Positions 1-9,300 of a DNA stretch of 18,594 bases are shown in pieces (position 1 is the first letter of the stretch; each line of letters opens with the position of its first letter). Source of the stretch: Chitinophaga pinensis (GTDB taxonomy: Bacteria; Bacteroidota; Bacteroidia; Chitinophagales; Chitinophagaceae). Both the position numbers and the translations under genes were made by a program. The notes under the pieces were generated by a model, which was given only the letters and a program-made list of their open reading frames with translations, was not told the DNA's origin and made no database searches. The stretch is taken from NCBI GenBank assembly GCA_945866165.1, contig CAMBGO010000020.1, forward strand, positions 1-18,594, given 5' to 3'.

Positions 1-588
1 AGAAAGTGCAGATGCAAGTGAAAAAGACAAGGCAGCAAATGCAATACTGTTATTAATTAAAAAAACAACTCCAAAAAAAACACTTGGAATCAATGCCAAG
101 GTGCCAGCAAGTCCATCAACCCCATCAATAAGATTATATGCATTGATGATCAGCAAAAAAGTTAAGTAGGTAAAAATATGAGACCCGATATTATTCATTT
201 CATTGATTCCCAGAAATCCATACATGGAAGTTATATGAAATTGACCTTGCTCTACAATAATGATGATTGCTATTAATTGGCCAATGAATTTTTTTAAAGG
301 AGTGAGAAATAGAATATCATCATAGAGGCCAAGTAAAAAAACGACCATACACGAAGCAAGAAGATACTGCAACCAATGTGAGTCGTTTGATGGGACTATA
401 ATTGTCATTGAAAAAATGATAGCCAAAAAAATACCAACGCCACCAAAAAAAGAGACTGGATAAGAATGAGACTTTAAAGAAGTTGGAAAATCAAAAAGAT
501 TTTTTGCATACGAATACTTAATTAATATAGGGAGCGTTAAGACTGTAACGACTAGAGAAATAACAGCAGCAAAAAATACCAAATTCAT
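1..588 (-). CDS. WecA/MraY-family undecaprenyl-phosphate sugar-1-phosphate transferase (partial, 3' end missing)
   Basis: The gene starts at the ATG at 588-586 and runs off the left edge, leaving 196 residues. It is a membrane enzyme expected to transfer a sugar phosphate (often GlcNAc-1-P) from a UDP-sugar to undecaprenyl phosphate, the first lipid-linked step in polysaccharide or O-antigen synthesis. Seen directly: several hydrophobic helices, the PVSFFGGVGIF segment near residues 44-54, the Asp pair in LGLYDD (D90, D91), and NAYNLIDGVDGLAG at 149-162, which carries the Asn/Asp metal- and substrate-binding residues of the family. Divergent from the transketolase gene. The right-hand end of the window also holds polysaccharide genes, but they are far away. 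MraY itself is less likely because the gene stands apart from any mur cluster. The exact sugar substrate cannot be read from the sequence. Confidence 0.88.
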   Translation of the reverse strand, partial: MNLVFFAAVISLVVTVLTLPILIKYSYAKNLFDFPTSLKSHSYPVSFFGGVGIFLAIIFSMTIIVPSNDSHWLQYLLASCMVVFLLGLYDDILFLTPLKKFIGQLIAIIIIVEQGQFHITSMYGFLGINEMNNIGSHIFTYLTFLLIINAYNLIDGVDGLAGTLALIPSVFFGVVFLINNSIAFAALSFSLASALS

Positions 589-965
589 ACTATATTTTTA
601 AGTCAGTCAAGATGTTTTATTATATGAACTATTAAACTTCGTTGTATCAAATTTAAACTTTCCAAAATGGAATTCTACTAGTTTAAAAAAATGAATGCCT
701 AAATGTTTTTAAAAAAACGAAATTGATCGGTTCATTCGCTACTTAATCAAATTGAACCTTAAAGGATGTATGGATTTTAAAAAAAAAAACAGCATCTAAA
801 AAAATTAAAAAACCGCTTTTGCTGATACAAAGTTAATGACTAATTCCAAAAAAAACTACCCATTTTTGATTCTCATTTAAAAAACGTAATTAAAGTAAAG
901 TTAATTAGGTATTTATGCTTATAGATTATTCAAATCGTTTAATTTTATACTAAATATATATCCGC
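589..965. other. AT-rich divergent intergenic region
   Basis: This 377-bp gap separates the divergent WecA-like and transketolase genes. I see no credible small ORF and no RNA gene. It is very AT-rich with long A runs (for example around 779-790), as is common in promoter regions of this phylum. On the minus strand two sequences fit the Bacteroidota -7 element TAnnTTTG: TAAATTTG at 655-648 and TAACTTTG at 835-828. Neither has a TTG at the expected distance upstream, so they are only weak candidates for the WecA-like gene. No full promoter match was found for the transketolase gene. Confidence 0.5.
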
Positions 966-1799
966 ATGAATTCACTTGTTGACACAGCCACCCAAATAAG
1001 AAGAGATATTGTTAGAATGGTTCATGGTGTTCAGAGTGGCCACCCCGGAGGCTCATTGGGATGTACAGACTTCCTTACTGCGTTATATTTTAAAATAATG
1101 AAACATGATCCCGCATTCAATATGAATGCTGTTGATGAGGATATTTTTATATTATCCAATGGCCACATCTCGCCTGTTTTTTATGCTTGCCTGGCACGTT
1201 CTGGATATTTCCCAATTAGCGAACTGGACTCATTTCGTAAACTTGGGACCAGGCTTCAAGGTCATCCAACAACACATGAACACCTACCTGGGGTAAGAAT
1301 TGCATCAGGATCGTTGGGACAAGGCTTAAGCGTTGCCATTGGAGCGGCACTATCAAAAAAATTAAATAATGATTCTCGTACTGTCTATTCCCTGCATGGT
1401 GATGGAGAAATTCAAGAAGGTCAGATTTGGGAAGCCGTGATGTTTGCTGCACACAATAAAGTAGACAACTTGATTGCTACAATAGATTGGAACGGACAAC
1501 AAATTGATGGACCAACAGATAAGGTGCTTAGCCTTGGAAATATCAGTGAAAAATTTCAAGTGTTTGGCTGGCATGTAATTGATATGCAAGGAAACGACAT
1601 GGATGATGTTGTTGCAAAACTTGAAGAAGCAAAAAAACAAACTGGAAAAGGAAAGCCAATTGCTATAATGATGCATACCGTAATGGGCAAGGGAATAGAT
1701 TTCATGGAAAACGACCATGGATGGCATGGTATAGCTCCCAACGATGAACAACTGGCCAAAGCCTTGGCACAATTAAAAGAAACCTTGGGCGATTACTAA
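966..1799 (+). CDS. Transketolase, N-terminal (TPP-binding) subunit
   Basis: This 277-residue protein is the N-terminal half of a split transketolase, which moves two-carbon units between sugar phosphates in the non-oxidative pentose phosphate pathway. Seen: SGHPGG at 24-29, SNGHISP at 64-70, GSLGQGL at 115-121 and the thiamine-diphosphate/Mg motif beginning GDGE at 145, with the paired Asn at 176 (DWNGQ). The length matches the family's N-subunits (about 270-285 residues), so the gene is not truncated. The active enzyme needs the C-terminal (Pyr) subunit, usually encoded immediately downstream. Here the next gene is the convergent lolE-like gene, whose stop codon lies 2 bp away, so the partner must be elsewhere. 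The ATG is preceded by an A/T-rich leader without an SD, as usual in the phylum. Product identity is firm; the partner is inferred. Confidence 0.93.
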   Translation: MNSLVDTATQIRRDIVRMVHGVQSGHPGGSLGCTDFLTALYFKIMKHDPAFNMNAVDEDIFILSNGHISPVFYACLARSGYFPISELDSFRKLGTRLQGHPTTHEHLPGVRIASGSLGQGLSVAIGAALSKKLNNDSRTVYSLHGDGEIQEGQIWEAVMFAAHNKVDNLIATIDWNGQQIDGPTDKVLSLGNISEKFQVFGWHVIDMQGNDMDDVVAKLEEAKKQTGKGKPIAIMMHTVMGKGIDFMENDHGWHGIAPNDEQLAKALAQLKETLGDY

Positions 1800-1801
1800 G
1801 T

Positions 1802-3034
1802 TTAATTGTGCAGATTCATCTGTTGTTTGGCAGCCCTGGCAGCCGGAAACCAAGAGGCAACTATTCCAATTACGAATACCGTTGCAGATACTAGTATGAA
1901 ATCACCTAATACAAGTTTCACTGGATAATAATCAATCAAAAAAGTTGCCCCTTGAAGTGGCACCAACTTATAATTAACTTGAAGCCAGTAAAGCAACAAG
2001 GATAGAATAATTCCAGCCGCATTACCAATAATTGCAAGCAGTAAACCCTCGCTTAGAAATATTTTTCTGATCACGCTACGATCTGCTCCCATGGCCATTA
2101 AGATTTGTATATCCTTTTGCTTTTCCAATACCAGCATGCTCAATGAGCCAATCATGTTGAATGCAGCAACAATTAGAATAAGCGAAAAAATTGCATAAAT
2201 AGCAAACTTTTCAAGTTGAATGGTATTGTACAAGGTTCTGTTTTGCTCATAGCGGTTTTCAACAAGATATTCTTTCCCGAGCATCATAGAAATCACTGCT
2301 TTTATTTTATCTGCATTCTTTTCATCGTGAACTGAAAGTTCTGCATAACTGAATTCATTGGGCTGGTAATTCATATTGGCTTTTAAAAAGCCCAAATCAG
2401 TAAACACGAATTTATTGTCAAATTCACTCTGAATGGCAAAGCTACCAGTTGGATTAGCGAGGGCCATGCCAAGGGCATCAGAAGGATTAGAAGTTACTGC
2501 AACACCTTTTTTGGGGAAGTAAATTGAAACTGGTAATAACGACCTATCAGCCATCAAGCCCAGTGCTTGCTCAACACCGGCACCAAGCACAAGTCCTGGC
2601 TGATCTGCATTCCCGGTATTGAAATTCCCTCTATACATTTTTTCTGCAACACCAGTAACCTGTAAATAATTAGTATCAATGCCCTTTATACTTACCACCG
2701 CTTGGGATACATCATGCTGAAGCAATGCCTTTTCCTCAATGCTTGTTGAAATAAACGAGACTCCTTTAACAGATGAAATTTGTGATAGTTGTGAGGGCGT
2801 AAGTGTAAGCACCTTTCCTCTAACAGGACTGATTTTTAAATCTGCATAGTAAGAACCATAGAGCGACTTTACCAGCGACTCAAATCCATTGAATGCACTT
2901 AAAATAATAATAAGTGAAGCGGAACCTACAATGATTGCTGTGACACTAATCCATGAAATGATGTTGATGGCATTAGTAGATTTTTTTGCCTTAACATATC
3001 GCCATGAAAACCCAAGAATTGTTGATGCTCTCAT
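1802..3034 (-). CDS. lolE: LolC/LolE-type lipoprotein-releasing ABC permease (FtsX family)
   Basis: This 410-residue inner-membrane protein has the layout of LolC/LolE permeases: one N-terminal transmembrane helix (about 22-50, ending near SAFNGFE), a large periplasmic MacB-like domain (about 55-270), then three C-terminal helices (about 278-302, 328-352 and 373-400) ending in WFPAARAA. With a LolD ATPase, such permeases extract lipoproteins from the inner membrane and pass them to LolA. No lolD is in the window. The start ATG overlaps the stop of rbfA by 4 bp (ATGA), indicating translational coupling, so the pair is probably one transcript. Other FtsX-family exporters are possible, but the length and N-terminal sequence fit the Lol type best. 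Confidence 0.82.
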   Translation of the reverse strand: MRASTILGFSWRYVKAKKSTNAINIISWISVTAIIVGSASLIIILSAFNGFESLVKSLYGSYYADLKISPVRGKVLTLTPSQLSQISSVKGVSFISTSIEEKALLQHDVSQAVVSIKGIDTNYLQVTGVAEKMYRGNFNTGNADQPGLVLGAGVEQALGLMADRSLLPVSIYFPKKGVAVTSNPSDALGMALANPTGSFAIQSEFDNKFVFTDLGFLKANMNYQPNEFSYAELSVHDEKNADKIKAVISMMLGKEYLVENRYEQNRTLYNTIQLEKFAIYAIFSLILIVAAFNMIGSLSMLVLEKQKDIQILMAMGADRSVIRKIFLSEGLLLAIIGNAAGIILSLLLYWLQVNYKLVPLQGATFLIDYYPVKLVLGDFILVSATVFVIGIVASWFPAARAAKQQMNLHN

Positions 3035-3393
3035 TTGTCTTTCTCTTCATTGATTTTTTTGAAAAGCTCCTCCATTTTGAAAACATAGTCGAGTGTATCA
3101 TCAAGAAAAAACCTCAACACAGGCATTCTACGTAATTGCTGCTTCACCCTTAGTCCGAGCAGTCTTTTTATTTCACCGGTACGGCCTTCGATTTTGCCAA
3201 TCAATGCCTTGGCATCAGCAACTTGAAACATACTAAGGTAAATTCTTGCCTCTAAGAGGTCCGGCGTCAGCTTTACCTTGGAAATAGATACCATCCCTCC
3301 GTCAGCCATATTCAATCCCATTCGTAAAAAGATATCATTCATCTCCTCCTGAATTACACTTGCCACTTGTTTTTGCCTTTTACTTTCTTCCAT
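3031..3393 (-). CDS. rbfA: Ribosome-binding factor A
   Basis: This 120-residue protein matches RbfA in length and sequence. RbfA is a small KH-like protein that binds the 30S subunit and helps the 5' end of 16S rRNA mature, notably under cold stress. Typical family features are seen: the RQKQVASVIQEEM helix at the N-terminus, then VSISKVKLTPDLLEARIYLSMF (strand-helix-strand) and, near the C-terminus, LRRMPVLRFFLDDTLDY, the conserved PxLxFxxDxxxxY block. It is first in a two-gene unit with the lolE-like gene, with a 4-bp overlap. It diverges from the ABC exporter, whose promoter sits in the short shared upstream region. No minus-strand TAnnTTTG was found for rbfA itself. Confidence 0.93.
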   Translation of the reverse strand: MEESKRQKQVASVIQEEMNDIFLRMGLNMADGGMVSISKVKLTPDLLEARIYLSMFQVADAKALIGKIEGRTGEIKRLLGLRVKQQLRRMPVLRFFLDDTLDYVFKMEELFKKINEEKDK

Positions 3394-3404
3394 AATGTTT
3401 AAGC

Positions 3405-3432
3405 TTGATGGGTGTAAAAATAGTTACTTTTG
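3405..3432 (+). promoter_or_regulatory. Promoter of the MsbA-like exporter gene (Bacteroidota type)
   Basis: TTG at 3405-3407, a 17-bp spacer and TACTTTTG at 3425-3432 match the phylum's housekeeping promoter pattern TTG-N17-TAnnTTTG at every fixed base. Transcription would start around 3438-3442, leaving a leader of about 25 nt before the ATG at 3466. This rules out the in-frame TTG at 3430 as the start, because that codon lies inside the -7 element. It is the clearest promoter in the window. Confidence 0.72.
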
Positions 3433-3465
3433 ATCCTATTATATAAAAAACGTGACTGTTACCAA

Positions 3466-5286
3466 ATGAAGAGCCTGCGTATCATTTTTTCATACATAAA
3501 GAAATACCCCAAGATGGTGGTTGGGTATTTCAGTCTAAACATCATTTCTGCATTTTTCTCGCTGATCTCCCTGGCAATGCTAACACCATTTCTGACCCTC
3601 ATTTTCGGGTTGCAGGACCAGGGTGGTTTCAAATCATCCAGCTTCAATCTCGGATTCCTAACCAATACACTTTATGCATCACTTGAAAGCATGACCCAAA
3701 CCACTGAAGGCAAGATAACTGCCTTGGGTATCATTTGCAGCATTGTTGTGGGCTCTATTTTATTGAAAAATCTTTTCTTGTACTTTTCACTATACCTGCT
3801 TACTCCCATTCGCAATAATATCATCAATGATATGCGAACCAATATGTTCAAGAAGATACTTGAGCTACCAATTGGTTTTTTCAATGAACAGCGCAAAGGT
3901 GATATCATGAGTAAGCTCACCAACGACCTTCAAGACATTGAATTTTCAACCATTAGCTTCCTGGAAAGTTTTTTCAGGGAACCAATATTAATTGCGCTTT
4001 ACCTTTTTGGCATGATAAGTTACAGTCCACAGCTTTCAATTTTCCTGTTGTTATTCCTTCCCATAGCTGGATTGGTTATTGGAAGGGTGGGAAGGTCACT
4101 CAAAAAAGTTTCAACAGGTGTACAAGTGAAGCTAGGGGAAATTCTGAGCACCATAGAAGAAACAATTGGTGGGATAAGGGTTGTAAAAGCATTCAATGCT
4201 GAGCCGCAACAGCTGAATCGTTTTAACAAAGAGAACGAGGATTTACTTGAAATAAAAAATAAGGCTATAAGGAAAAGAGACTTGGCCTCTCCGGTATCAG
4301 AGACCATGGGCATTTTGGCGGTTTGTTGTGTACTCTATTATGGTGGAAGCCTGGTATTGCAAAAGAATTTTTCACTTAGTGGACCAGCGTTTCTAACTTT
4401 CATTGCCATCTTCACGCAGATCATCAATCCTTTAAAGGCATTCAGTACGGCTTCCTACAACATAAGAAGAGGAGCTGCCAGCATTGAACGAATACAGAAC
4501 TTGATCATGGAAGAGCAAACAATCAAGGAAGATGCTAATCCAATCAAGATCAGTGTATTCAATGATTCTATTGAACTTCGCAATGTTGAATTTTCCTACC
4601 CCGATAAAAATATTCTGGTTAATATCAACCTCAAAATTAAAAAAGGACAAAATATCGCGTTGGTAGGATCGTCGGGTTCTGGAAAATCAACATTGGTTGA
4701 CCTGATCCCAAGGTTTCATGATGCCAGTTCCGGAGAAGTATTGATTGATGGGATTAACATAAAAAAATATGCCTTAAAAGATTTAAGAAATTTAATGGGC
4801 ATTGTAACACAAGAGCCTATCCTTTTCAATGATACAATCAAATCAAATATCTCATTGGGCAATAGGCATGCTACAGATGCAGAAGTAATGGCTGCCGCAA
4901 AAGTTGCAAATGCACATTCATTCATTGTGAAAAAAGAAGATCAATACAACAATGTTGTAGGCGATAGGGGATCCAAGCTTAGTGGAGGTGAAAGACAGCG
5001 TTTAACCATAGCAAGGGCGGTATTAAAAAACCCTCCCATTCTTATTTTGGATGAGGCAACATCTTCACTTGATACAGAAAGTGAAAAATGGGTTCAGGAT
5101 GCAATCAATAACCTGATGAAAGACCGCACGAGTATCATCATCGCGCATAGGCTATCAACTGTTCGCCATGCAGACGAAATAATTGTATTGGATGAAGGGA
5201 AAATTGCAGAGCGGGGCAACCATGAAGAACTGCTTGCTAAGAATGGTATATACAGTAAGTTGGTATCAATGCAAGAAATGAAATAG
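3466..5286 (+). CDS. MsbA-like ABC transporter, fused permease and ATPase
   Basis: This 606-residue half-transporter has a type-I exporter membrane domain (about six helices over residues 1-320) followed by an ATPase domain. ATPase motifs seen: Walker A GSSGSGKST at 401-409, signature LSGGERQR at 505-512, Walker B ILILDEA with D529 and E530, and the switch histidine H561 in IAHRLSTV. All catalytic residues are present, so it should work as a homodimer. Relatives flip lipid A-core (MsbA), other lipids or drugs, and the substrate cannot be told from sequence. The ATG at 3466 is preferred over the in-frame TTG at 3430, which lies within the promoter. The gene is monocistronic and convergent with the DksA-like gene downstream. 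Family confidence is high; the lipid-flippase role is inference. Confidence 0.9.
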   Translation: MKSLRIIFSYIKKYPKMVVGYFSLNIISAFFSLISLAMLTPFLTLIFGLQDQGGFKSSSFNLGFLTNTLYASLESMTQTTEGKITALGIICSIVVGSILLKNLFLYFSLYLLTPIRNNIINDMRTNMFKKILELPIGFFNEQRKGDIMSKLTNDLQDIEFSTISFLESFFREPILIALYLFGMISYSPQLSIFLLLFLPIAGLVIGRVGRSLKKVSTGVQVKLGEILSTIEETIGGIRVVKAFNAEPQQLNRFNKENEDLLEIKNKAIRKRDLASPVSETMGILAVCCVLYYGGSLVLQKNFSLSGPAFLTFIAIFTQIINPLKAFSTASYNIRRGAASIERIQNLIMEEQTIKEDANPIKISVFNDSIELRNVEFSYPDKNILVNINLKIKKGQNIALVGSSGSGKSTLVDLIPRFHDASSGEVLIDGINIKKYALKDLRNLMGIVTQEPILFNDTIKSNISLGNRHATDAEVMAAAKVANAHSFIVKKEDQYNNVVGDRGSKLSGGERQRLTIARAVLKNPPILILDEATSSLDTESEKWVQDAINNLMKDRTSIIIAHRLSTVRHADEIIVLDEGKIAERGNHEELLAKNGIYSKLVSMQEMK

Positions 5287-5314
5287 CCAAAGTATAATCT
5301 ACAAAGGCTTATTT
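5281..5314. terminator. Possible weak bidirectional terminator between convergent genes
   Basis: AAATAGCC (5281-5288) can pair with GGCTTATTT (5306-5314) with one bulge and a 17-nt loop, between the convergent exporter and DksA-like genes. The stem is short, AT-rich and has no clean T-tract, so this is a weak call. It overlaps the exporter's stop codon. Confidence 0.22.
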
Positions 5315-5315
5315 A

Positions 5316-6395
5316 TTACCTTTTCGAATTCATCTTGGCTTCCATGCTAAGTGTTGCATGAGGAACCGCCTTTAGCCTAGCCTTTTCAATCAAGCGGCCA
5401 GTTACCCTGCAAATTCCATAAGTCTTGTTTTCTATGCGCATCAATGCTTTTTCAAGTTTTTCTATGAAATCGATTTGTCGGCTTGCCATTTGTGCGAGCT
5501 GTTCCCTTTCCATACTAAGGCCACCATCTTCCATGGTCATATACCTATTATCAGAATCTTCACCACTCATAGAATCTTTTCTGGTAATCAAACCATTAAG
5601 GTAAGTCAACTCTTGTTTTGCGGCATTCAGTTTGCTAATAACCAACTCTTTGAATTCAGACAGCTCCGTATCACTATAGCGTTGGGTTGGACCAGTTTCA
5701 TCGATAACAAGTTTTCTATCGAGAAGTGAACGGGTGAACTCGGGTTCGTATTTTGTTGCGGACTTTGCTTTAATTTTTGGCATCTGCACAGGCCTCAAAT
5801 CTTTCTTTGATTCCTTCTCTCTCAATGCCTTGCGAACTAATGCGGGACTGCTTGGAGGTTTAGTTGTTTGAGCAAATCGGGTTTCTGGAGAAACGGCAGG
5901 TAATTTCTTTTTATCAACTCTATTAGAAACAGGCTTTTGAACTGGTGCAGGTTTTGCTGCTGCAGGTTTTGCTGCTGCCGGCTTTGGGGCTTTGGTTACT
6001 GGAGCTGGTTTTGAAACTACTTTGACTTGTGATAATGCTTTTTTGGGTTCAGCCTTTTTAGCGACAGGCTTCGCTGCAGGTTGAGGCTTTTTAGGAGCTA
6101 CTTTAGCAACAACTGCCTTTTTTATTGGAGCAGCCTTCTTAGCAGGAGCGTTTTTTATAGGAGCTTTTTTTTGTGGGGCAGCTTTTTTAATTACTGGCAC
6201 TGATTTTTTAGCAGGCGCTGCTTTTTTCACAGGAGCTGCTTTTTTCACAGGAGATGCCTTTTTCACAGGCGCTGCCTTTTTCACAGGCGCTGCTTTTTTA
6301 ACAGGGGCTGTCTTTTTTGCAGGAGCTGCTTTTTTAACAGGGGCTGTCTTTTTTGCAGGAGCTGCTTTTTTTGGTGCAGGTTTTTTTGTTGCCAT
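5316..6395 (-). CDS. DksA/TraR-like protein with a long Lys/Ala/Pro-rich N-terminal tail
   Basis: This 359-residue protein has two parts. Residues 1-155 are a low-complexity, strongly basic tail of KKAAPV-like repeats, similar in composition to histone H1 or AlgP tails. Residues about 245-356 resemble DksA/TraR: a helical hairpin (KELVISKLNAAKQEL ... RQIDFIEKLEKALMRIE), then the zinc-finger-like end. Aligned to E. coli DksA, the four zinc Cys positions read C329, T332, S350 and A353, so only one ligand remains, while the RLxAxPxAxL frame (R340-L349) is kept. DksA-family proteins bind the RNA polymerase secondary channel; the tail may bind DNA, RNA or polyphosphate (inference). It starts 3 bp after the ileS stop and is probably co-transcribed with it. 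Family confidence is good; function is uncertain. Confidence 0.8.
   Translation of the reverse strand: MATKKPAPKKAAPAKKTAPVKKAAPAKKTAPVKKAAPVKKAAPVKKASPVKKAAPVKKAAPAKKSVPVIKKAAPQKKAPIKNAPAKKAAPIKKAVVAKVAPKKPQPAAKPVAKKAEPKKALSQVKVVSKPAPVTKAPKPAAAKPAAAKPAPVQKPVSNRVDKKKLPAVSPETRFAQTTKPPSSPALVRKALREKESKKDLRPVQMPKIKAKSATKYEPEFTRSLLDRKLVIDETGPTQRYSDTELSEFKELVISKLNAAKQELTYLNGLITRKDSMSGEDSDNRYMTMEDGGLSMEREQLAQMASRQIDFIEKLEKALMRIENKTYGICRVTGRLIEKARLKAVPHATLSMEAKMNSKR
6192..6371 (-). repeat. Ten-unit 18-bp coding tandem repeat (KKAAPV-type)
   Basis: Codons 9-68 of the DksA-like gene are ten consecutive 6-codon units of the form AAAAAAGCAGCTCCTGCA with variations. Units 1-2 are repeated exactly as units 3-4 (a 36-bp perfect duplication), a sign of recent slippage or unequal recombination. 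The last unit is degenerate. The 18-bp period keeps the reading frame when units are gained or lost, so tail length can vary between strains. Confidence 0.9.
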
Positions 6396-6398
6396 GGC

Positions 6399-9300
6399 TT
6401 ACCCTTTTTTTAAAACGTTGATTTTGAATGAAATACCATTTATCTCTGTTTCCTCACCTTTTGTCAATTCCTTTATAAACCGTATTTCGTCCGCTAAAAT
6501 TTCCTCGCAAATATAAGTATTAAATTCTTGAAAAACAGCTTCCAGACTTGATTCCTGCTGAATTTCCACCTCAATTCTATCAGTTAATTCAAGATCCTGC
6601 TCCTTTCGAATCTTCTGTATTCTGTTTACCAGCTCCCGTGCATTCCCTTCATTTTCCAAGGCAGGTGTGATAGAAACATCGAGGGCCACGGTGAGGGCAT
6701 TTTTTGAGGCTACCATCCATCCTTCTACATCCTCGCTTTGAATGTCCACTTCTTCCCTTTCAATTTCAAATGTTTCCCCATCGGCAATGATATTGAGTTT
6801 GCCCTCAGATTCCAACAACCTGATATCGGGCTGGGAAAGCTGTGAAATTGCAGCAGCTACTACCTTCATTTTAGCCCCTAGCTTTTTACCAAGCAATACA
6901 AAATTGGCTTTCACCTTTTTTTTGATGAAATCATTGTCGCTCGGCAAATATTCCATCTCCTTTACATTCACTTCAGCCAGAATCAAATCTTCTATTTTAA
7001 TTAACTGGTCATGCATTGCCTTTCCGGTAGTTGGAATCAATATTTTTTGAAGTGGCTGCCTGACCCTGATATTCACTTTTTTTCTGATTGACAAAACCAA
7101 TGATGAAAGATCTTGGGCCATCGTCATCCTTTCTTCAAGGGCAAGATCAATCATTGATTCATCAGCAACTGGGAAGCTTGCATGGTGAACCGACTCATGA
7201 TTTTCCTTACCAGAAACGGCATTGAGATTTCTATATAATGAATCTGTAAAGAAAGGTGAAATCGGCGCAGCCAGCTTTGCTACCGTTATTAGACATGTAT
7301 ACAATGTTTGATATGCACTGATCTTATCTTTTTCATACTCTCCCTTCCAAAAACGTCTTCTGCATAACCTTACGTACCAATTGCTCAATAGCTCATCAAC
7401 AAAAAAATCTATTGCACGTCCTGCCATCGTTGGCTCATACTCATCAAGTTGCTTATTTACTTCTTTAACGAGACTTTGCAAGCTCGAAAGAATCCATCGA
7501 TCTATTTCAGGTCTTTCTGACAATGTGATTTCATCTTCTTTATAATTGAAACCGTCTACATTGGCATACAACACAAAAAACTGGTAGGTATTATAAAGGG
7601 TTCCAAAAAATTTCCGTTGGACTTCCTTGATTCCTTCAAGATCGAATTTTAAGTTATCCCAAGGTGATGCATTTGTGATGAGATACCACCTGGTTGCATC
7701 AGCACCATAGGTATCAATTGTTGAAAAAGGATCTACAACATTGCCCAAACGCTTACTCATCTTGTTTCCATTCTTATCAAGAACCAGTCCGTTGGATACA
7801 ACAGTTTTATATGCTACTTTATCAAACAACAATACGCCCAAAGCATGCAGTGTATAAAACCATCCCCTAGTTTGATCTACTCCCTCTGCAATGAAATCAG
7901 CCGGAAATGCATCACCACTGTCCACCAATGCTTTGTTTTCAAAGGGATAATGCCACTGTGCGTATGGCATTGCTCCACTATCAAACCAAACATCCACCAA
8001 ATCACTTATGCGTTTCATTGGGAAGCCTTTCGCACTCACCAAGATAATTTCATCAACAAATGGTTTATGCAAATCCTTCACTCCGTTTTCAATAAATTCC
8101 TTGTTCACATCATTTCCAAGAATATCATGTGCCTTTTTTATTTCTGCATTGAGTTGATCGATTGAACCGATACAAATCTCTTCAGAAGCATCTTCCGTTC
8201 TCCAAATCGGCAAGGGTGTTCCCCAGAATCGGCTTCTACTGAGGTTCCAGTCAACCATGTTTTCCAACCAATTACCAAAGCGGCCTTCTCCTGTTGATTT
8301 TGGTTTCCACTGGATTGTTTTGTTTAATTCCACCATCCTATCTTTCAATGCAGTGGTTTTAATAAACCATGCATCTAGTGGATAATACAATATTGGCTTA
8401 TCTGTTCTCCAGCAGTGAGGATAATTATGTTCGTATTTTTCTACTTTAAATGCCTTGCCATCTTTTTTCAATTCTACACAGATGTCAACATTTACATCAA
8501 CGTAATTCTCTTCGTTCTTATAATTTTTTACATACCTGTTACTGAATGAACCCACCCCATCAACAAATTTTCCTTCGCGGTCAACCAATGTTAGAATACC
8601 AAGGTTGTTTTTCTTTCCAACCTTGAAGTCGTCTGCACCAAATGCAGGAGCAGTATGCACAATACCTGTTCCATCTTCTGTTGTAACGAAATCGCCAACC
8701 ACTACCCTAAATGGATCGGCATCAGGTGTAATTTCTTTTATCAATTCCAAGCTATTTGCCTGCATGGGCATCAGCTGTTCATAATACAAGCCTTCCAATA
8801 CACTACCCTTGAAGCTTGCAAGTGATTTCCATGGAATCAATTTGTCACCAGCCTTATATTCTTCAAAGGAAATTGCAGCTGCTTCCTCTTTGAAATATTT
8901 TGATACCAGTGGCTTTGCAAGAATTACATTGCAAGGCAGACTGGTATATGGATTGAAACTTTGAATCAGTTCATACTCAATATTTGGACCTACAGTTAGA
9001 CCCAAATTTGATGGCAAGGTCCATGGTGTTGTTGTCCAGGCCATAATAGAAACTGCAGCCCCTTCAGGAACATACTTTATGATTTCACCATAATTGTTGT
9101 TGGAGGCGTTTTTCTTAGCATCCAGCGTAAACATTGCAACAGCAGATGTGTCTTTTACATCTTTATATGTTCCAGGCTGATTCAATTCATGTGAACTCAA
9201 TCCGGTACCTGCTGCGGGCGAATAAGGTTGTATACTAACACTTTGGTATAGTAGTCCCTTATCATATAATGTTTTTAAGCACCACCAAAGCGTTTCAATA

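Noticed and set aside
779..812. Long A runs upstream of the transketolase gene as a terminator or phase-variable tract.
   Set aside because: No GC-rich stem adjoins them and they lie in non-coding AT-rich DNA typical of this phylum; no switching role can be supported.
861..868. CATTTTTG as a -7 element for the transketolase gene.
   Set aside because: The first consensus base is wrong and there is no TTG about 17 bp upstream, so support is too thin.
1362..1772. Minus-strand ORF of 136 codons within the transketolase gene.
   Set aside because: The opposite strand encodes an intact, conserved enzyme over the whole stretch, and the shadow protein shows no domain.
3430..3465. In-frame TTG start giving a 618-residue exporter.
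   Set aside because: The codon lies inside the -7 element of a full promoter match, and the added residues are unlike the family. The ATG at 3466 is better.
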